Below, in pieces: positions 1 to 9,481 of a stretch of DNA of 64,000 nt. The position numbers and the translations under genes are program-made. The stretch is from CAMYMQ01 sp963730305. GTDB taxonomy: Bacteria; Pseudomonadota; Alphaproteobacteria; Bin65. Position 1 is the first letter of the stretch, and the number at the start of each line of letters is the position of its first letter. The notes below the pieces were generated by a model. The model saw only the letters and a program-made list of their open reading frames with translations, was not told the origin of the DNA and did no database searches. The stretch lies in assembly GCA_963730305.1 (NCBI GenBank), contig CAVSRB010000006.1, positions 186,001-250,000 of the forward strand. Reading direction: 5' to 3'.

Positions 1-1
1 T

Positions 2-949
2 CTTGCGCTGCTGCTGGTGCCGGTGCTGTCGGCCGGCGACACCAAGCCGCCGCCGACCGCGGCCGAGCGCCGCGCCGCCCTGCGCACCCTGGAGGACAAG
101 GTCAAGGCCGCGCTGGCCACCGGCAAGGCCGGCGACATGGCGCCGCTGCTGCGGCGGCTCGGCGCGGCGTTGAAGAAGATCGACGCGGCGCCCGACGCCG
201 ACGTCCGCCTGGCCCGGCTCGATCGCGACGTGGTCGGCGCCCTGCCGCGCCAGCTCGCCGCCCTGCGCGAATCGCTCGAGGCCGCGCCGGTGTCGCTCGC
301 CACCCTGCCGGCGAACATCCGGTCGCGCTACGTCACGTCGAACGGGGTCTGGCGGGTCGAGGTCGTGCCCAAGGGGCAGCTCGATGGCAGCGGGGATTTG
401 CGCCGCTTCGTCGACCAGGTCGCGGCGGTGGCGCCGCGGGCCACGGGCGGGCCGGTGTTCGAGTTGCGCGCGGGCGACGCCATCGTCGACGCCTATCTCG
501 AAGCCACGCTGATCGCCTTCGTGCTGATCACGTTGATGGTCTTCGCGGTGCTGCGGCGGGTGCTGGCCACGGTGCTGGTGCTGACCCCGGTGTTCCTCGC
601 CGGCGCGTTCACGCTGGCGATCTGCGCCGTGGTCGGACCCCAGCTCAACTTCGCCAACATCATCGTGCTGCCGCTGCTGATCGGGCTCGGCGCGGCCGGC
701 GGCATCCACATCGTCAAGCGCGCCGACCGCGACGGCGGGGCCGACCTCGTCCACACCAGCACGCCGCGCGCGGTGCTGTTCAGCGCGCTGACCACGCTGG
801 CCTCGTTCGGCTCGCTGGCGCTGTCGAGCCACCGCGGCACGGCGAGCATGGGCGAGCTGTTGTTCATCGCCATCTTCTTCACCCTGGTCTGCTCGCTGTT
901 CTTCCTGCCGGCGATGATGGCCTACATGCTCGGCCGCGAGTCGCGATGA
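2..949 (+). CDS. hpnN: Hopanoid-associated RND transporter HpnN, C-terminal part
   Basis: This is the 3' end of a gene that begins before the window; the reading frame is open from base 2. The visible ~315 residues end in a block of hydrophobic helices (from about residue 160 of the visible part to the end) with the RND-type pattern of membrane segments and the conserved stretch LLIGLGAAGGIHIVKR. Family knowledge: HpnN is an inner-membrane RND exporter-like protein needed to move hopanoids to the outer membrane, normally about 850-880 residues, so roughly the last third is here. The next gene, hpnA, starts 25 bases downstream, supporting the identification by context. A GTG at 17 is an internal codon, not a credible start. 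Confidence 0.85.
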   Translation, partial: LALLLVPVLSAGDTKPPPTAAERRAALRTLEDKVKAALATGKAGDMAPLLRRLGAALKKIDAAPDADVRLARLDRDVVGALPRQLAALRESLEAAPVSLATLPANIRSRYVTSNGVWRVEVVPKGQLDGSGDLRRFVDQVAAVAPRATGGPVFELRAGDAIVDAYLEATLIAFVLITLMVFAVLRRVLATVLVLTPVFLAGAFTLAICAVVGPQLNFANIIVLPLLIGLGAAGGIHIVKRADRDGGADLVHTSTPRAVLFSALTTLASFGSLALSSHRGTASMGELLFIAIFFTLVCSLFFLPAMMAYMLGRESR

Positions 950-974
950 CGGCGGCGCCGGAGACGTCGGCCTG

Positions 975-1964
975 ATGGCGACGGTCCTGGTCACGGGGGC
1001 GACCGGTTTCGTCGGCGCCGCGGTCGTCCGCCGCCTGCTGGCCGCCGGCGAGGCGGTGCGCGTGCTGACCCGCCCGGCGAGCGACCGCACCAATCTCGAC
1101 GGCCTGGACGTCGAGGTCGTCACCGGCGACCTGACCGAGCCGGCCACCCTGGCGCCCGCGGTGCAGGGCTGCGCGACCGTCTACCATGTCGCTGCCGACT
1201 ACCGGCTGTGGGTGCGCGACCCGGCGGTGCTCTACCGCGCCAACGTCGAGGGCTCCGCGGCGATCGTCCGGGCGGCGGCCGACGCCGGCGCGCGCCGGAT
1301 CGTCTACACCTCCAGCGTCGCCGCGCTGGGCATTCCCAAGGACGGCACGCCCGGCGACGAGGACACCCCGGTCACGGTCGACGACATGGTCGGCCACTAC
1401 AAGCGCTCGAAGTTCCTCGCCGAAGCGGCGGTGCAGCGGCTCGCGGACGACGGCGCGCCGGTGGTGATCGTCAACCCGTCGACCCCGGTCGGCCCGCGCG
1501 ACGTCAAGCCGACGCCGACCGGCCGGGTCATCCTCGACGCCGCGCGCGGCAAGATCCCGGCCTACGTCGATACGGGCTTGAACGTCGTCCATGTCGACGA
1601 CGTCGCCGAGGGCCACCTGCTCGCCGCCGCCAAGGGGCAGGTCGGCCGGCGTTACGTGCTCGGCGGCGAGAACCTGGCCCTGCGCGAGATCCTGGGCGAG
1701 ATCGCGCGGCTGACCGGCCGCCGCCCGCCCGCGGTGCGTCTGCCGCGCGGGCCGCTGTTCCCGGTCGCCTGGGTCGCCGAGGGCTGGGCCCGGCTGACCG
1801 GCGGCAGCGAGCCGCTGATCACCGCCGACGGGCTGCGCATGGCAGGCAAGACGATGTGGTTCTCGTCGGCGCGGGCGGAACGGGAGCTGGGCTACAAGAC
1901 CCGACCGGCGGCCGAAGCGCTGGCCGACGCGATCGCCTGGTTCCGCGAAACCGGCCGCAGCTAG
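975..1964 (+). CDS. hpnA: Hopanoid-associated sugar epimerase HpnA
   Basis: The 329-residue protein is an extended-type SDR / NAD-dependent epimerase. It opens with the Rossmann motif VTGATGFVGAAVV (residues 5-17) and has the active-site region YTSSVAALG and the YKRSK segment (Tyr-x3-Lys). HpnA proteins are about 330 residues and act in hopanoid side-chain metabolism; the exact reaction is not settled. It sits between hpnN and ispH/hpnH on the same strand. A 132-base gap separates it from ispH, so ispH may have its own promoter. The length and start fit the family. Confidence 0.9.
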   Translation: MATVLVTGATGFVGAAVVRRLLAAGEAVRVLTRPASDRTNLDGLDVEVVTGDLTEPATLAPAVQGCATVYHVAADYRLWVRDPAVLYRANVEGSAAIVRAAADAGARRIVYTSSVAALGIPKDGTPGDEDTPVTVDDMVGHYKRSKFLAEAAVQRLADDGAPVVIVNPSTPVGPRDVKPTPTGRVILDAARGKIPAYVDTGLNVVHVDDVAEGHLLAAAKGQVGRRYVLGGENLALREILGEIARLTGRRPPAVRLPRGPLFPVAWVAEGWARLTGGSEPLITADGLRMAGKTMWFSSARAERELGYKTRPAAEALADAIAWFRETGRS

Positions 1965-2096
1965 GTCGGGGCGTTTCGCAATGCACAAGTGCCGGGGTTG
2001 ACGATGCCCCGGGCCAAGGCTACCTGCTGTGGTGTATAACAGGCGTGGTCCGGTGACGCGCCGGCCGGCACAAGGCCAGAAAAGGATACGAGAGGG

Positions 2097-3029
2097 ATGA
2101 GGGTCATCCTCGCACAGCCGCGCGGCTTTTGCGCCGGCGTCGAACGGGCGATCGAGATCGTCGAGAAGGCGCTGGAGATCTACGGCCCGCCGGTCTACGT
2201 CCGCCACGAGATCGTCCACAACAAGCGCGTGGTCGAGAGCCTCAAGGCCAAGGGCGCCCGCTTCGTCGAGGAGCTGGACGAGATCCCCAACGGCGCGATC
2301 ACGGTGTTCAGCGCCCATGGCGTCGCCCAGAAGGTCGAGGACGTCGCCACCGGCCGCTCGTTGCCGGTGCTCGACGCGACCTGCCCGCTGGTCGCCAAGG
2401 TCCACAAGGAAGGCCAGCGCTATTCCGAGAAGGGCTTCGATATCATCCTGATCGGCCACGAGGGCCATCCGGAGGTCGAGGGCACGATGGGGCGCATCCC
2501 GGGCCGGGTCCACCTGGTCCAGAACGCCTCCGACGTCGCCAAGCTCGACGTCGCCGATCCCGAGAAGCTGGCCTACGTCACCCAGACGACGCTCAGCGTC
2601 GACGACACCCGCGAGGTGATCGAGGCGCTCAAGGCCCGCTTCCCCAAGATCGTCGGCCCCGACGTCAAGGACATCTGCTACGCCACCCAGAACCGCCAGG
2701 CGGCGGTGCGCGAGCTCGCCCACCAGGTCGACCTGGTGCTGGTCGTCGGCGCCTCGAACAGCTCCAATTCCAACCGGCTGCGCGAGATCGGCGGAGAAAC
2801 CGGCGTGCCCAGCTATCTGGTCGAGGACGTCACCGTGCTCGACCCGACCTGGTTCGACGGCGTCAATGCCGTCGGCGTCACCGCCGGCGCGTCGACCCCC
2901 GAGGAGCTGGTCCGGGAAGTCATCGACAAGCTCGGCGAGTTCCAGGCGCTGGAGCTGAGCGTGATGGACGGCATCGAGGAGAGCATCCAGTTCAAGCTCC
3001 CCGAGCCCCTGCGCGAAGCGGCGGCCTGA
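2097..3029 (+). CDS. ispH: 4-hydroxy-3-methylbut-2-enyl diphosphate reductase (IspH/LytB)
   Basis: IspH carries out the last step of the MEP pathway, reducing HMBPP to IPP and DMAPP with a [4Fe-4S] cluster. All three cluster cysteines are visible: C12 (GFCAGV), C96 (DATCPLV) and C194 (DICYATQNR). The HEGHPEVEGT stretch places His124 and Glu126 at the positions known from the E. coli enzyme. The protein is 310 residues, normal for the family, and has the family N-terminus. Its position inside the hopanoid cluster makes sense because IPP/DMAPP feed squalene synthesis. hpnH follows after 43 bases. Confidence 0.97.
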   Translation: MRVILAQPRGFCAGVERAIEIVEKALEIYGPPVYVRHEIVHNKRVVESLKAKGARFVEELDEIPNGAITVFSAHGVAQKVEDVATGRSLPVLDATCPLVAKVHKEGQRYSEKGFDIILIGHEGHPEVEGTMGRIPGRVHLVQNASDVAKLDVADPEKLAYVTQTTLSVDDTREVIEALKARFPKIVGPDVKDICYATQNRQAAVRELAHQVDLVLVVGASNSSNSNRLREIGGETGVPSYLVEDVTVLDPTWFDGVNAVGVTAGASTPEELVREVIDKLGEFQALELSVMDGIEESIQFKLPEPLREAAA

Positions 3030-3072
3030 CCGCGCCGCGTTCCGACAACGGCAACAGGAAGGCATTCGGCCC

Positions 3073-4281
3073 GTGGGCGTTCCCCTGATCCAGCAGCTTC
3101 GCGTTGGCGGCTACCTGCTCAAGCAACGCATCAAGGGCAACAAGCGGTTCCCGCTGGTGCTCATGCTCGAGCCGCTCTACCGCTGCAACCTCGCCTGTCC
3201 GGGCTGCGGCAAGATCGACTATCCCGACCACATCCTGAACCAGCGCCTGTCGGTCCAGGAATGCCTCGACGCCGCCGACGAATGCGGCGCGCCGGTGGTC
3301 TCGATCCCCGGCGGCGAGCCGCTCCTGCACAAGGAGATCGACCAGGTCGTCGAGGGCCTGATCGCGCGCAAGAAGTTCGTCTACCTGTGCACCAACGCGC
3401 TGCTGCTCCACAAGAATCTCGACCGGTTCAAGCCGTCGAAATACCTGACCTTCTCGGTCCATCTCGACGGCCCCAAGGAGCATCACGATCACGCGGTGGC
3501 CCAGGAGGGCGGCTTCGAGATCGCCGTCGCCGCGATCCGCGAGGCCAAGGAGCGCGGCTTCCGGGTCAACGTCAACTGCACCCTGTTCAACCAGCTCACC
3601 GCCGACGAGGCCGCCGAGTTCTTCGACTTCGCCACCCATGACCTCGGCGTCGAGGGCATCACCGTCTCGCCCGGCTACGCCTACGAGCGGGCCGAGGACC
3701 AGGAACACTTCCTCAACCGGCACAACACCAAGCAGCTCTTCCGCGACATCTTCAAGCGCGGCGAGGGCAAGAAGTGGAAGTTCAGCCAGTCGTCGCTGTT
3801 CCTCGACTTTCTCGCCGGCAACCAGGACTACCGCTGCACGCCCTGGTCGAACCCGACCAAGTGCGTGTTCGGCTGGCAGAAGCCCTGCTACCTGATCGGC
3901 GAGGGCTACGTCTCCACCTTCAAGGAGCTGATGGAGACGACCGACTGGGACAGCTACGGCACCGGCAACTACGCCAAGTGCGCCGACTGCATGGTTCATT
4001 GCGGCTACGAGGGCACGGCGGTCGAGGACACCGTCGCCCACCCGCTCAAGGCGCTCAAGGTCTGGCTGCGCGGCCCGCGCACCGACGGCCCGATGGCGCC
4101 CGAGATCGACCTCGCCAAGGCGCGCCCGGCCGACGACGTCCACGAAAAGCATGTCTACGACTTCATGAAGGACGTCGAGATCACCAAGCGCGACCGCCGC
4201 TGGTTCGAAGCGCGCGGGCTCGAGGTGCCGGCGGCGGCGAACGAGGGCGACGGCAAGGCGCCAACGGTGGCGGCGGAGTAG
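3073..4281 (+). CDS. hpnH: Adenosylhopane synthase HpnH (radical SAM)
   Basis: HpnH joins a 5'-deoxyadenosyl group to diploptene to give adenosylhopane, the precursor of C35 hopanoids. The radical-SAM cluster motif C38-x3-C42-x2-C45 (RCNLACPGCGKID) is intact, followed by PGGEPLLH. Further cysteines near residues 300-310 (CADCMVHCGYEG) match the family C-terminal region. The 402-residue length is slightly long because of an Ala/Glu-rich tail. A GTG start is chosen because the protein then begins MGVPLIQQLRVGGYLLKQ, like family members. A strong terminator follows within 50 bases. Confidence 0.95.
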   Translation: MGVPLIQQLRVGGYLLKQRIKGNKRFPLVLMLEPLYRCNLACPGCGKIDYPDHILNQRLSVQECLDAADECGAPVVSIPGGEPLLHKEIDQVVEGLIARKKFVYLCTNALLLHKNLDRFKPSKYLTFSVHLDGPKEHHDHAVAQEGGFEIAVAAIREAKERGFRVNVNCTLFNQLTADEAAEFFDFATHDLGVEGITVSPGYAYERAEDQEHFLNRHNTKQLFRDIFKRGEGKKWKFSQSSLFLDFLAGNQDYRCTPWSNPTKCVFGWQKPCYLIGEGYVSTFKELMETTDWDSYGTGNYAKCADCMVHCGYEGTAVEDTVAHPLKALKVWLRGPRTDGPMAPEIDLAKARPADDVHEKHVYDFMKDVEITKRDRRWFEARGLEVPAAANEGDGKAPTVAAE

Positions 4282-4316
4282 CGCGCGCCACTCTCGGATT
4301 AGTGTCGAAAAAAATG

Positions 4317-4392
4317 CCGTAGGGGCGGGTTTCTAACCCGCCCTTTTTTATGTCGGCTTCGATGCGGGCGGGTTTGAAACCCGCCCCTACGG
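4317..4392. repeat. Dispersed palindromic repeat with GGGCGGGTT stems
   Basis: Two hairpins (GGGCGGGTT...AACCCGCCC and GGGCGGGTTTGAAACCCGCCC-type) stand about 20 bases apart, and the whole element has inverted ends CCGTAGGGG / CCCCTACGG. A near-identical element lies at 59289-59366 between a cupin gene and an amidase gene, so this is a mobile or dispersed repeat family and not a local accident. Here it separates the two convergent hopanoid arms and the second hairpin can serve the opposite strand (hpnG). Confidence 0.85.
4323..4349 (+). terminator. Rho-independent terminator after hpnH
   Basis: A 9-bp perfect stem (GGGCGGGTT / AACCCGCCC) with a 3-base loop is followed by six T residues at 4344-4349. 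It lies 42 bases after the hpnH stop, in the right place to end the plus-strand arm of the hopanoid locus. It is one half of the dispersed palindromic element described next. Confidence 0.8.
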
Positions 4393-4420
4393 ACGGTCAA
4401 CGCGGCTGGCCCGGTGTCGC

Positions 4421-5111
4421 CTAATCCAGCAACTCCAGCACCCGCGGCCCGATCTTCTTCAACGCCCCCAGCGCCTTGTTGGTATCCTGCGCCAGCCGCC
4501 AGATGGCGCGGAAGTCGCCCGGCTTGCGCATCAGGGCGGCGATGACCGGCAGCGCCCGGGTGCGGCCGTCGGGGCCGAGGCCGGCGAGCGCCGCGCGCGG
4601 GATGGCGCGGGTGGCGGGATCGCCGATGGCGCGGATCGCGACGAAGGGCACGCCGCGCCCGGTCGGCGACCTCGGCGACGGCGTGGCTTTCCATGTCGAC
4701 GGCCAGCGCGGCGGTGCGGCGGTGCAGGCGGCGCTTGTCCTCGACCGTCATGACCGGGCGGTCGCTGCCCAGGATCGGTCCGGAATCGTGGGCGCCGTCG
4801 GCGAGCATCAGCCGCTCGACCCAGGCCTCGTCGCAGGCGAAGTCACGGCCGTCGCCGTCGAGCACCCGCTCGGCGATGACCAGCACGCCCGGTCCCAAGG
4901 TCGGGTCGAGCCCGCCGGCGACGCCGAAGCTGACCAGCCCCGAGGCGCCCTGGTCGAGCATCTGCTCGGCCGCCTGCGCGGCGAGCAGCGGCTGGCCGCC
5001 CGCGGCGAAGATCAGCGCGGGCGCGCTGCTGCGGCGGGCGCGCAAACAATTGGCTTCCTTGATCAGGCCGGTGATGACGCCGACCCGGGTTGCCTGGGTG
5101 GTCGCGGTCAT
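4421..5111 (-). CDS. hpnG: Hopanoid-associated phosphorylase HpnG (frameshifted)
   Basis: The product belongs to the MTA/SAH nucleosidase-phosphorylase fold; HpnG is known to cleave adenine from adenosylhopane to give phosphoribosylhopane, the step after HpnH. The first ~150 residues (VGVITGLIKEANCL, LVSFGVAGGLDP, AVDMESHAVAEVADR) are in one frame; the rest (VPFVAIRAIGDPATR to PRVLELLD) is in another. The switch needs one surplus base near 4655. Both halves are well conserved, so the product is probably full-length in the real genome. It is the last gene of the minus-strand arm, 74 bases after shc, with two inverted repeats in that gap. Confidence 0.85.
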
Positions 5112-5122
5112 GATGCAGGGAG

Positions 5123-5160
5123 TGTAGCGCGGCGCTACACGAAATCACGTGAAATTCGTG
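5123..5160. promoter_or_regulatory. Two adjacent inverted repeats between shc and hpnG
   Basis: TGTAGCG-CGG-CGCTACA (5123-5139) is a perfect inverted repeat. It adjoins CACGAA...TTCGTG (5138-5160), which is centred on TCACGTGA. They fill the 74-base gap before the hpnG start at 5111. No T-tract follows, so a simple terminator is unlikely; an operator or an RNA structure at the gene junction is possible. Function is inferred from position only. Confidence 0.4.
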
Positions 5161-5185
5161 CGGCGGGCCGCATGAGGGGGATGCG

Positions 5186-7195
5186 TCACATTCCCCACGC
5201 CACCGTCTTGTCGTTGGCGCGCTTCAAGTTGCGGTAGCGCGCCAGCGCCCACAGCGGGAAGTAGGCGGCGTAGCCGTGGTAGCGGAGGTAGAAGACGCGC
5301 GGGAAGCCCACGGCGGTGTACAGGTCCTCCTCCCAGCGCGCGCCGTCGCGCGGCGCCTGTTCGAGGTAGGCGACGCCGCGCGCGACCGCCGGGTCGTCGG
5401 TGGCGCCCGCGGCCATCAGGGCGAGCAGCGCCCAGGCGGTCTGCGACGGCGTGCTGCCCTTGTCCTCGCCGCGGCGCTCCTGCCAGTAGGTCGCGCCGTC
5501 CTCGCCCCAGCCGCCGTCACCATTCTGGCGCGCCTTGAGCCAGTCGACGGCGCGGCGGATGTAGGGCTGGTCCATGTCCTCGCCGGCGGCGTTGAGCGCG
5601 CACAGCACCGACCAGGTGCCGTAGATGTAGTTGGTGCCCCAGCGGCCGAACCAGGAGCCGTCTTCCTCTTGCTCGCCCTTGAGGAAGTCGATGGCGCGGG
5701 CGACCGCCGGGTGGTCGCGCCCGTGGCCGATCTGGCACAGGAAGGACAGGCAGCGGCCGCTGACGTCGGCGGTCGGCGGGTCGAGCAGCGCGCCGTGGTC
5801 GGCGAAGGGGATGTGGTTCAGGTAATATTTGTCGTTGTCGATGTCGAACGAGCCCCAGCCGCCGTTCTTCGACTGCATGCCGACGATCCATTCGGCCGCG
5901 CGTTCGACCGCGGGCGCGTATTTCGGGTCGTCCAGCCGGTGGAGCGCCATGCCGACCACGGCGGTGTCGTCGACGTCGGGATAGTGGTCGTTGCGGTACT
6001 GGAAGGCCCAGCCCGCCGGCTTGAGCTTCGGCGCCTGCCAGGTCCAGTCGCCCTTCACCTCGGTGATCTCGCGGTCGAGCAGCCAGTCGGCGGCGGCCTT
6101 GATGCGCGGGTCGTCGCGGTCGACACCGGCCTCGAGCATGGCGTGGGCGGCGAGGCCCGTGTCCCACACCGGCGAGACGCAGGGCTGGCAATAGGCTTCG
6201 TCCTCCTTGACCACCAACAGCTTCTCGATCGCCAGCTTGGCGGTCACCAGGTCGGGATCGTCCTCGGGCACGCCGGTGACGACCATCGCCTCGACGGCGT
6301 TGACCATCGCCGGGAAGATCGCGCCCAGCCCGTCCTCGCCGTTGAGCCGCTCGCGGGTGAAGGCCATCGCCCTGTCGATCGCCCGCTGGCGCGCGCGCCG
6401 GGGCAGGCGCGGCTCGACCACGCGCAGCAGGGTGTCGAGCCGCAGCAGCATCGCGCCCCACACCGAGCCGGTCGGGTTCGAGTGGTAGCGGCGCACCTTA
6501 TCGGGCGGTGTGGCGAACAGCTCGGCGATACCGATGCCCTTGGGGTTTTGCGCCTGCGGTTTCTCGGTCATCAGCACCAGCAGCGGCGCGATCACCGTGC
6601 GCGACCAGTAGCTCACCTTGCTCAGGTGGAACGGGAACCAGCGCGGCAGCAGCATGATCTCGACCGGCATCACCGGCACCGCCCGCCACGGCACCTGGCC
6701 GAACAGGGCGAGCAGGATGCGGGTGAAGACGTTCGACTTCTCGGCGCCGCCGTGGCCCAGGATCGCCGCGCGGGCGCGGGCCATGTGCTCGGCCTCGGTG
6801 TCGTCGCCGATCATCTTGAGCGCGTAGTAGGCCTTGACGCTGGCGCTCATGTCGAAGTCGCCGGCGTGGAACAGCGGCCAGCCGCCGTCGGGATTCTGTA
6901 TACGCCGCAGATAGACGCCGATCTTGGCTTCCACCGCCGGGTCGATCGGCTCGGCGAGGAAGGCCTTGTAGAGGATGTATTCGGCCGGGATGGTGGCGTC
7001 GGCCTCGAGCTCGAAGACCCAGTGGCCGTCGTCCTGCTGGCGATCGGTCAGCCGGCCGCGGACGTCCTCGACCAGCGCGTCGATCGCGGCCAGATCGGGA
7101 TCGGGTGTCTCGGACGGTGTGGTGCCGGTGCGGCGGGCGCCCGACGGGGCCGGGCGCTGGCCGGTGGGCCGAGCTGCTTGGGCAGGCTTCAACAT
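5186..7195 (-). CDS. shc: Squalene-hopene cyclase
   Basis: The enzyme cyclises squalene to hopene/hopanol. The 669-residue protein shows the catalytic acid motif D407-V-D409-D410 (DVDDTAVV), several QW-type repeats (QNPDGGWPL, QSKNGGWGSFD, QEEDGSWFGRWG, QNGDGGWGEDG) and the family C-terminal region. Length is typical (about 640-670). The ATG at 7195 is preferred because translation then begins MLKPAQAA; a Pro/Arg-rich leader of about 25 residues precedes the first conserved block. The reading frame stays open further upstream, but that part is hpnE coding sequence in another frame. Upstream hpnE ends 104 bases away. Confidence 0.97.
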   Translation of the reverse strand: MLKPAQAARPTGQRPAPSGARRTGTTPSETPDPDLAAIDALVEDVRGRLTDRQQDDGHWVFELEADATIPAEYILYKAFLAEPIDPAVEAKIGVYLRRIQNPDGGWPLFHAGDFDMSASVKAYYALKMIGDDTEAEHMARARAAILGHGGAEKSNVFTRILLALFGQVPWRAVPVMPVEIMLLPRWFPFHLSKVSYWSRTVIAPLLVLMTEKPQAQNPKGIGIAELFATPPDKVRRYHSNPTGSVWGAMLLRLDTLLRVVEPRLPRRARQRAIDRAMAFTRERLNGEDGLGAIFPAMVNAVEAMVVTGVPEDDPDLVTAKLAIEKLLVVKEDEAYCQPCVSPVWDTGLAAHAMLEAGVDRDDPRIKAAADWLLDREITEVKGDWTWQAPKLKPAGWAFQYRNDHYPDVDDTAVVGMALHRLDDPKYAPAVERAAEWIVGMQSKNGGWGSFDIDNDKYYLNHIPFADHGALLDPPTADVSGRCLSFLCQIGHGRDHPAVARAIDFLKGEQEEDGSWFGRWGTNYIYGTWSVLCALNAAGEDMDQPYIRRAVDWLKARQNGDGGWGEDGATYWQERRGEDKGSTPSQTAWALLALMAAGATDDPAVARGVAYLEQAPRDGARWEEDLYTAVGFPRVFYLRYHGYAAYFPLWALARYRNLKRANDKTVAWGM

Positions 7196-7299
7196 CAGAC
7201 GAACGACCGTATTCCCCTCGAAAGGTTGATCCGCCCACCCCCGGCGCGAGATCGAGGCTAACGTTGGGGCGACGAGGCCCCCTGTCAACCCATGCTTGG

Positions 7300-8576
7300 T
7301 TAACGCTGGCCTGCGCCAATCGCCGCTGCGGCGAGCGTTCCCGACCGGATCGCGCTCTCGATCGTCGCCGGCAGGCCGGTGTCGGTCCAGTCGCCGGCCA
7401 GCACCAGGTTGGCGAGCGGCGTGCGCGCCTTGGGCCGGCGGGCGACCTGGGCCGGGGTCTGGGCGATGGTCGCGCGCTTTTCGGTCAGGATACGCGCCGG
7501 CGGCGCCGGTCTGTCCCCCAACCCCAGCGCAAGGCAGATATCCGCCCAGACCCGGCCGGTGAGGTCGTCGGCGGGCAGGTCGACGGCGTCCTCGGCGGCG
7601 CTGATCGTCACCGAGGCGATCTCGCCGCGGCGGAAAATCCACTGGGCGGTGCCGCCGATCAGCCCGACCAGCGGCAGGTCGTCGGGCATCGGCAGCGGGT
7701 CGGCGCAGCGGAAGTGGACGTTGACGATCGGGCGGAAGTCGTCGGGCACGGTCAGGTCGGGCAGCAGCGCGCTCGCCGCCGCCGGCGGCACCGCCAGCAC
7801 GACCCGATCGTCCGGCCCGAGGACGACGCGCTCGCCGCCGAGATCGAGCGCCGTCGCCCGGCCATTCTCGACCTCGACCGACGCGGCAGCGGGCGTTGAA
7901 CCGGACCGTCGCGCCGTTCGCAGCCAGCCAGGCCAGGGCCGGGTCGACGAAGGCCTCCGACAGCCCGTCCCGCGCGATGCATGGGCGGAAGGCCGCTTCG
8001 CCGCGCAGCACGATCTCGGTCATCACCGGCCACAGCAGGCCGGCCGCGGCCTCGCGCGCCTGGGTGTTGAGCACGGCGACCGCCATCGGCTCCCAGAAGC
8101 GACGGAACGCTGCGCCGGCCGGGTCGAACAGCTCGGTCAGCGTCCGCGCTGTCGCCCCGCGCAGCTTGAGCGCGGCGAGATAGTCGCCTGCCCGGGTGCC
8201 CGGCGCGCGGCGGCCGGGTGCGAACACCCACCAGCCGACCGGTCCGGCGTTGGGCCGCACCGTCCAGCGTTCGCCGGTGCCGAGGTCGACGAAGGGGATC
8301 CGTGCCGGCGCCACCGTCTCCAGCGCGTCGCGCGCGCCGATCGGTGTCGAGATAGGCCATCGCCGAGCGGTTGCCGGCGAGCAGCAGGTGGTTGCCGTTG
8401 TCGATGCGGCAGCCCAGCGTGTCGTCGAAATAGGAGCGGCAGCGGCCGCCGGCGTGGCCCGCGCTCTCGTGGACGGTCACCCTCCAGCCGGCCTCGGTCA
8501 GCCGGACCGCCGCCGACAGCCCGGCCAGCCCGGCGCCGATGATGTGGGTATGGCCCTCGGGCGAGGTGGGGCCCAT
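7300..8576 (-). CDS. hpnE: Squalene-associated FAD-dependent desaturase HpnE (two frameshifts)
   Basis: HpnE oxidises hydroxysqualene-derived intermediate to squalene in the HpnCDE route. Residues start MGPTSPEGHTHIIGAGLAGLS with the FAD-binding GxGxxG motif and HESAGHAGGRCRS; this frame runs to SAMAYLDT. The second segment (PARIPFVDLGTGERW to AANGATVRFNARC) is in another frame, and the third (VVLAVPPAAASALLPDL to AAAAIGAGQR) in a third. The joins need one surplus base near 8342 and one near 7878. With both removed the protein has about 425 residues, the normal size. It starts 5 bases after hpnD ends, so it is part of the hpnC-B-D-E-shc-G operon. Confidence 0.85.
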
Positions 8577-8581
8577 CCGAC

Positions 8582-9442
8582 CTAGATCAGCCCGAAGCGC
8601 AGGGCGATCCAGATCTTGCGCCACCGCGGCAGCGAGACCGGCTCGTCGATCCGCTTCCAGCCGCGCCGCATCAGCGCGTTCAGGATCGCCTTGTAGGCCT
8701 GCATCATCAGTCGCGCCGGCCGCATCGGCCCGCGCCGGCAGTGGCGCATGTGCCAGGCTGCGCTGGCGTAGTGGTCGCGGGCGATCCGGGCGAGGTCGCG
8801 GCAGACCTCGGGGAGCGCGGGATGGGCGAGCACGGCGTCCGGTTCGCGTTCCGAAATGCCGCGGGCGTCGAGCAGCTCGGCGGGCAGGTAGAGCCGGCCG
8901 CGGTCGGCGTCCTCGCGCAGGTCGCGCAGGATGTTGGTGAGCTGCAGCGCCCGGCCGAGATGGTGGGCGACCTGGCGGGCGCGGTCGTCGGTCGCGCCGA
9001 ACGCCTTCACCGACAGCCGGCCGACCGCCGAGGCGACCCGGTCGCAGTAGCGGTCGAGCTGTTCGAGCGAGGGCGCGCGCATGTCCTCGATCGCGTCCAT
9101 CTCCATGCCCTCGATCAGGTCGAGGAAGTCCTGCTGCTCGAGGCCGAAGGCGCGGACGTGGTGGAGCAGGGCGCGCGCGGTCAGCGACTGGGGCTCGCCG
9201 TGGTAGAGGCGGTCGATCTCCTTCCGCCAGCTCTTGAGCCGGGCGATCTTGTCGGACGGCGCGCCGTCGTCGTCGGCGATGTCGTCGATGTCCCGGCAGA
9301 AGGCGTAGATCGCGTACATCGCGTCGCGCCGCTCCTCGGGCAGGATCCTCATCGCCGTCATGAACGACGTGCCGGACGCCTCGACGATCTGGCGGCAATA
9401 TTCCTGGGCTTCGAAATCGATTGCTGGCGCGGCGTCGGACAC
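8582..9442 (-). CDS. hpnD: Presqualene diphosphate synthase HpnD
   Basis: HpnD condenses two farnesyl diphosphates to presqualene diphosphate, the first step of the HpnCDE squalene pathway. Both aspartate-rich Mg2+/diphosphate motifs are present: DIDDIADD (residues 51-58) and LRDLREDADRGR (around 173-183). The 286-residue protein has the squalene/phytoene synthase fold signature LTNILRDL and YLPAELL. It is tightly packed between hpnB (39 bases upstream) and hpnE (5 bases downstream). Confidence 0.95.
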   Translation of the reverse strand: MSDAAPAIDFEAQEYCRQIVEASGTSFMTAMRILPEERRDAMYAIYAFCRDIDDIADDDGAPSDKIARLKSWRKEIDRLYHGEPQSLTARALLHHVRAFGLEQQDFLDLIEGMEMDAIEDMRAPSLEQLDRYCDRVASAVGRLSVKAFGATDDRARQVAHHLGRALQLTNILRDLREDADRGRLYLPAELLDARGISEREPDAVLAHPALPEVCRDLARIARDHYASAAWHMRHCRRGPMRPARLMMQAYKAILNALMRRGWKRIDEPVSLPRWRKIWIALRFGLI

Positions 9443-9481
9443 GCGTTTCTCCCCGTCGACACCATCGTCGACGCCGTCTTT

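Noticed and set aside
1998..2040. Promoter before ispH from TTGACG (1998) and TATAAC (2035)
   Set aside because: The spacer is 31 bases, far from the usual 16-18; no better -35 fits the TATAAC box.
879..3065. Long minus-strand open frame opposite hpnA and ispH
   Set aside because: Its sequence is the reverse shadow of strongly conserved genes; GC-rich codon use removes stops on the other strand. The same applies to long antisense frames at 5276-7261, 25048-27957, 30064-32880 and 40491-42389.
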